From contig DASRJH010000305.1 in NCBI GenBank assembly GCA_035649575.1, positions 1-16,777 of the forward strand: a stretch of 16,777 nucleotides of DNA. The letters are read 5' to 3'. Shown here piece by piece: positions 13,801-16,777 of the stretch. This stretch comes from DASVAL01 sp035649575 (GTDB taxonomy: Bacteria; Planctomycetota; UBA1135; UBA2386). The notes below the pieces were generated by a model, which had not been told where the DNA came from, searched no databases, and saw only the letters and a list, made by a program, of their open reading frames with translations. A program made the position numbers and the translations under genes. Numbering within the stretch: the first letter of the stretch is position 1; the number at the start of each line of letters is the position of its first letter.

Positions 13801-16758
13801 TCACATGTGGTAGGTGACGACGAGATTCGGAGCGGCAGCGTGGCTCCTGTTGTAGGAGGTCGCAGTGCGGCAGCCGGTCCCCGTGATCACGAACACCATC
13901 GCGTTGCCAGAGGCCCAGCCCGCGCGGTTCGTGATCTCCTGCACGATGCTCGCGAGACTCGGCGTGCGCTGGTCGAGGCCGGCCTGACCCACGACGGTCC
14001 ACGGTGCCGGTGCCCAGGCGACACTGGCCGTGGTGTCGGGGCGGCTCGAAATGTTCAGCAGCGCCGTCTGGAACGGGGCCGCGTTGTCGCTGGCCTGGCC
14101 GACGATCGAGAGCTGGGTCGCGACCGACGTGACCCTCTCGGTCGTGAACTGCAGATACGCCGACGTGATGACAGCGCCCTTCGGAATCGCAACGCTCGTG
14201 AACCGCAGGCCGACGACCTGGCTCACCGTGCCGTCGAGCACCATCTCGAGAGTCTGGCTGCCACGGTCGATCTTGGTCGGCCTCTCTTCGGCGTCGTCGT
14301 TGCCGGTCGAGATGGCCCGGTTGAAGGTGATGCTGGCCGCTGGCTGCGCGGTGACCACGACCGTATCCGTGCTCGTGAGCCCGCCATCGAAGGCGCTGAG
14401 CTCGAGCGTGTAGCTGCCCGCGAGCGAGAACGAGACGTCCGTCACGGGTTGCGCCGGCGCTGTGAAAGACGCGAGGCCGGGGCCCGAGAGCTGGCGCCAC
14501 TGGATCGTCAGCGGGCGCTGCAGGCCGTCGTCGCTCACCGTGCCCACGAGGTGCGCCATCGATGGAATCACGGTGGTCACGTCGGGCCCGGCATTCACGA
14601 CGGGCGCGAGGTTGGGTTGCGCCACCGCGACGACGACCGTGTCCGTGCTCGTGAGCTCGCCATCGAAGGCGCTGAGCTGGATGGTGTAGCTGCCCACGGC
14701 GGAGAACGAGACGTCGGACACGGCCTGGTTGGGCGCCGTGAAGGACGCTGTGCCAGGGCCGGAGAGCTGGGTCCACTGGATCGCCAATGGGCCCTGCAGG
14801 CCGTCATCGCTGACATTGCCCGCGAGGTGTGCCGCGGACGTGCCCACGGTAGCGACGTCGGGTCCGGCATCGACGACCGGCGGCAGGTTGGGCTGCGTCA
14901 CCGTGACCACGACCGTGTCCACACGCACGAGTTCGCCGTCGTAGGCGCTGAGCTCGAGCGTGTAGCTGCCCGCGGCCGAGAACGAGGCGTCGGTCACGGG
15001 TTGCGTTGGCGCCGAGAACGTCGCCGTGCCAGGGCCCGCCATCGGGTGCCATTCGACCGTCAGGAGACCGAACGGCAGGCCGTCGTCACTGACCAGGCCT
15101 GCGAGGTGCGCGGCCGAATTGGTCGACGTGGCGACATCGGGTCCGGCGCTCACGACAGGTGGTTGGTTGGTCACCACGGGTGCCGGCAGCGTGTACTGGC
15201 GCAACTTGCCGTCGTTCTCGAATGGCTCGAGGTCGTTGTCGTGGCCGCGGTCGACGAGGAACAGGCTGTCCCCTGCCCCGACCGTGCTCGGAGCGAACAC
15301 GAGACCTGCGGGCCTGACCATCGAGGTGGCCGGCAGCGTGATCACGCGCACGAGCTGCCCCTGGTCGTTCAGGTGCAGGAGGCGGGTCTTCGGCAGGCCC
15401 AGCACGTAGAGGCCGCCATCGGCGGGACGCAGCGCGACACCACCCAGATCCGTCACTCCGAACCCTGCGACGTCGAAACTGGCGAGCACGTCGTCACCGT
15501 TCGGCGGCGTGCCGTCGAAGATCCCGTTCGCGCCGGGCCGCAGCTTGTGCAGCAGATTGGCGATGCCGCCCGCGATCCACAGGGTTCCCGTCGCGCTGTC
15601 GAAGGCGAGGCTCTCCGCGTCGGCGCAGAAGTTGCGCACGCTGAACGAACGGATCGAATCGTCCGCCGTGTGCAGCAGCCCGTCTGGCCCCGTGGCCACG
15701 ACGTAGATCTTGTCGCGGTCGTCGTCGCAGAAGTAGAACGTTCGCGTGACAGGGTCGAGCGTCATTCCCGACGGTTCGGGAGTGTAGGTGACCGTCGTGC
15801 TCGTGCGCGCCACGACACCGGTGCGACTGGTCTCGAACACGTTGGCGCCCGCGTAGATCGTCATTTCGTCGACCTCGCTGTCGGCGACCACGAGCCGATC
15901 GTTGAGCGCATCGTAGGTGATCGCTGCCGGGTCCGGGCAGGGCGGCACCCACGTGCTCGTCAACACGGTGGCGCGCAGCGTCGCAAGCTCGTCGTCGGTT
16001 GTCGCGGCATTCCACGTCCACCGGTCGGTCAGCATGCGTTCGTCGCCACTCGTGATGAACAGGTCGACGTCGACGCTGCCGGTCGAGGGGTTCACGGCCG
16101 GCGCGAAGCCGAACGAGAACACCGTAGCCAGCGGCCGCAGCGATCCGGCGACGAGGCTCGGCTCGGACGCGGTGTGTTGCAGCAGGTCGCCCGTAGTCGG
16201 GTCGAGACCGACGACGCGATCACGCTCGCTGTCGAACGCGATGCCCCTGACCGCGCTCCAGGCGGACGGCAGGGCGGTCCACGTGAACTGCGCGTTTCCC
16301 GCGCGCAGGTCCGCGAGCGCGATGCGCAGCAAGCTCGGCTGGGCAGAATCGAGCAACACGACCTGCTCCCTCGCGCCGTCGATGCAGATTCCGGTCGGCA
16401 TCGACCAGGTCCCTGCAGGAACTGCCATCACATGAAGCGCCAGCGACGACGAGGCATCGAGCAGCACGATGACGCCCTGCGGCACGGCGCACACGAGCTG
16501 CGCCACGTCTGCACCGGCGTAGCTCGCAGAACACAACAGCGGGTCCGGCACGTAGAGCGCAGAATCGCCGGCTCGCAGCGCAGGACAAGGCACAGGAGAA
16601 TAAGCGAGCTGCGCCGAAGTGAACCCATGAAGCGGCAGCAGGAACTGCGCGGCTGCGAGGGGTTCGAGAACGCCTGCCAGATGAGGCTCGTCGATGACAG
16701 GACTTGATTGTGCAACCAGAGCCGTTGCAGCCAGACAGACGGAGAACAGAGTACGCAT
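13801..16758 (-). CDS. Exported beta-propeller / PKD protein, paralogue C (985 aa)
   Basis: The signal peptide covers residues 1-17 (MRTLFSVCLAATALVAQ). Colinear with paralogue A: family N-domain (LLPLHGFTSAQLAYSPVP, VPDPLLCSASYAGADVAQLVC) and propeller-like region about 120-525 (ITYDALNDRLVVADSEV, MTLDPVTRTFYFCDDDR, LAFDSATGTLWIAGG, GVALRPADGGLYVLG). Three PKD/Ig-like repeats follow (531-621, 623-713, 715-805; each PPVV or APVV, AGPDV, SDDGL, GSYT, DGEL or DGGL). The C-terminal domain is at 811-985 (NRAISTGNDDAEERP, QEITNRAGWASGNAMVFVI, TGCRTATSY). The last two PKD repeats are the most alike. The ATG at 16758 is 19 bases from the right edge, so its promoter is outside the window. The leader matches paralogue A (CCTGGCCTG at the same distance from the ATG). 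It is probably secreted or on the surface; ligand and function are unknown. Confidence 0.86.
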   Translation of the reverse strand: MRTLFSVCLAATALVAQSSPVIDEPHLAGVLEPLAAAQFLLPLHGFTSAQLAYSPVPCPALRAGDSALYVPDPLLCSASYAGADVAQLVCAVPQGVIVLLDASSSLALHVMAVPAGTWSMPTGICIDGAREQVVLLDSAQPSLLRIALADLRAGNAQFTWTALPSAWSAVRGIAFDSERDRVVGLDPTTGDLLQHTASEPSLVAGSLRPLATVFSFGFAPAVNPSTGSVDVDLFITSGDERMLTDRWTWNAATTDDELATLRATVLTSTWVPPCPDPAAITYDALNDRLVVADSEVDEMTIYAGANVFETSRTGVVARTSTTVTYTPEPSGMTLDPVTRTFYFCDDDRDKIYVVATGPDGLLHTADDSIRSFSVRNFCADAESLAFDSATGTLWIAGGIANLLHKLRPGANGIFDGTPPNGDDVLASFDVAGFGVTDLGGVALRPADGGLYVLGLPKTRLLHLNDQGQLVRVITLPATSMVRPAGLVFAPSTVGAGDSLFLVDRGHDNDLEPFENDGKLRQYTLPAPVVTNQPPVVSAGPDVATSTNSAAHLAGLVSDDGLPFGLLTVEWHPMAGPGTATFSAPTQPVTDASFSAAGSYTLELSAYDGELVRVDTVVVTVTQPNLPPVVDAGPDVATVGTSAAHLAGNVSDDGLQGPLAIQWTQLSGPGTASFTAPNQAVSDVSFSAVGSYTIQLSAFDGELTSTDTVVVAVAQPNLAPVVNAGPDVTTVIPSMAHLVGTVSDDGLQRPLTIQWRQLSGPGLASFTAPAQPVTDVSFSLAGSYTLELSAFDGGLTSTDTVVVTAQPAASITFNRAISTGNDDAEERPTKIDRGSQTLEMVLDGTVSQVVGLRFTSVAIPKGAVITSAYLQFTTERVTSVATQLSIVGQASDNAAPFQTALLNISSRPDTTASVAWAPAPWTVVGQAGLDQRTPSLASIVQEITNRAGWASGNAMVFVITGTGCRTATSYNRSHAAAPNLVVTYHM
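14341..15168 (-). repeat. Three tandem 276-bp PKD-encoding units in paralogue C
   Basis: Units of 276 bases lie at 15168-14893, 14892-14617 and 14616-14341. Each encodes a 92-residue PKD/Ig-like repeat ending in a DTVVV strand. The second and third share VSDDGLQ and IQW with QLSGPG, while the first differs there (VSDDGLP, VEW with MAGPG), which points to a later duplication of the second/third unit. Confidence 0.8.
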
Positions 16759-16777
16759 TGGAAAAGAACAGGCCAGG

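Noticed and set aside
13618..16707. Plus-strand open frame of 1029 codons opposite paralogue C
   Set aside because: Arg/His/Asp-rich composition with no domain or signal; GC-rich DNA leaves the antisense frame free of stops. The minus frame has a signal peptide and a paralogue at 9816-12479.

Overview
The window is GC-rich bacterial chromosomal DNA, densely coded on both strands, with no tRNA, rRNA, CRISPR array or recognisable mobile element. The mix of genes points to a planctomycete-like bacterium: large Ala/Gly/Ser-rich secreted proteins, a collagen-like protein, a VNDEC/CNDD-type secreted protein, an FHA protein with an internal membrane segment, and mostly weak or absent Shine-Dalgarno sites. 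This assignment is inference from gene content; no marker gene is present.

Layout. Positions 1-2924 (minus strand) hold a collagen-like secreted protein cut by the left edge and, upstream of it, a 498-residue secreted protein, separated by 589 bases of gene-free DNA with strong GC hairpins. Positions 3324-5657 (plus) hold an exported S41-type peptidase and a probable outer-membrane beta-barrel protein. A small exported protein (5733-6008, minus) converges on the latter across a strong hairpin. Positions 6258-8430 (plus) hold an exported coiled-coil/helical-repeat protein and an FHA-like, His-rich, single-pass membrane protein. An MFS transporter (8459-9655, minus) converges on that pair.

The right 7 kb (9816-16758, minus) is the most distinctive part: a tandem family of three paralogous exported proteins. 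Two are full length (887 and 985 residues): signal peptide, beta-propeller-like region, two or three PKD/Ig-like repeats and a shared C-terminal domain of about 175 residues. The middle one (337 residues) has lost the whole propeller through an in-frame internal deletion. The two intergenic gaps share two short sequence boxes at exactly the same spacing, while the DNA between them has diverged to near background. This suggests a conserved promoter or operator.

Most products (eight of ten) carry an N-terminal export signal, so the window is largely an envelope and secreted-protein region. I see no metabolic pathway or defence system. The tandem propeller/PKD family with its conserved upstream boxes is the best candidate for something not yet described; its function cannot be read from the sequence.
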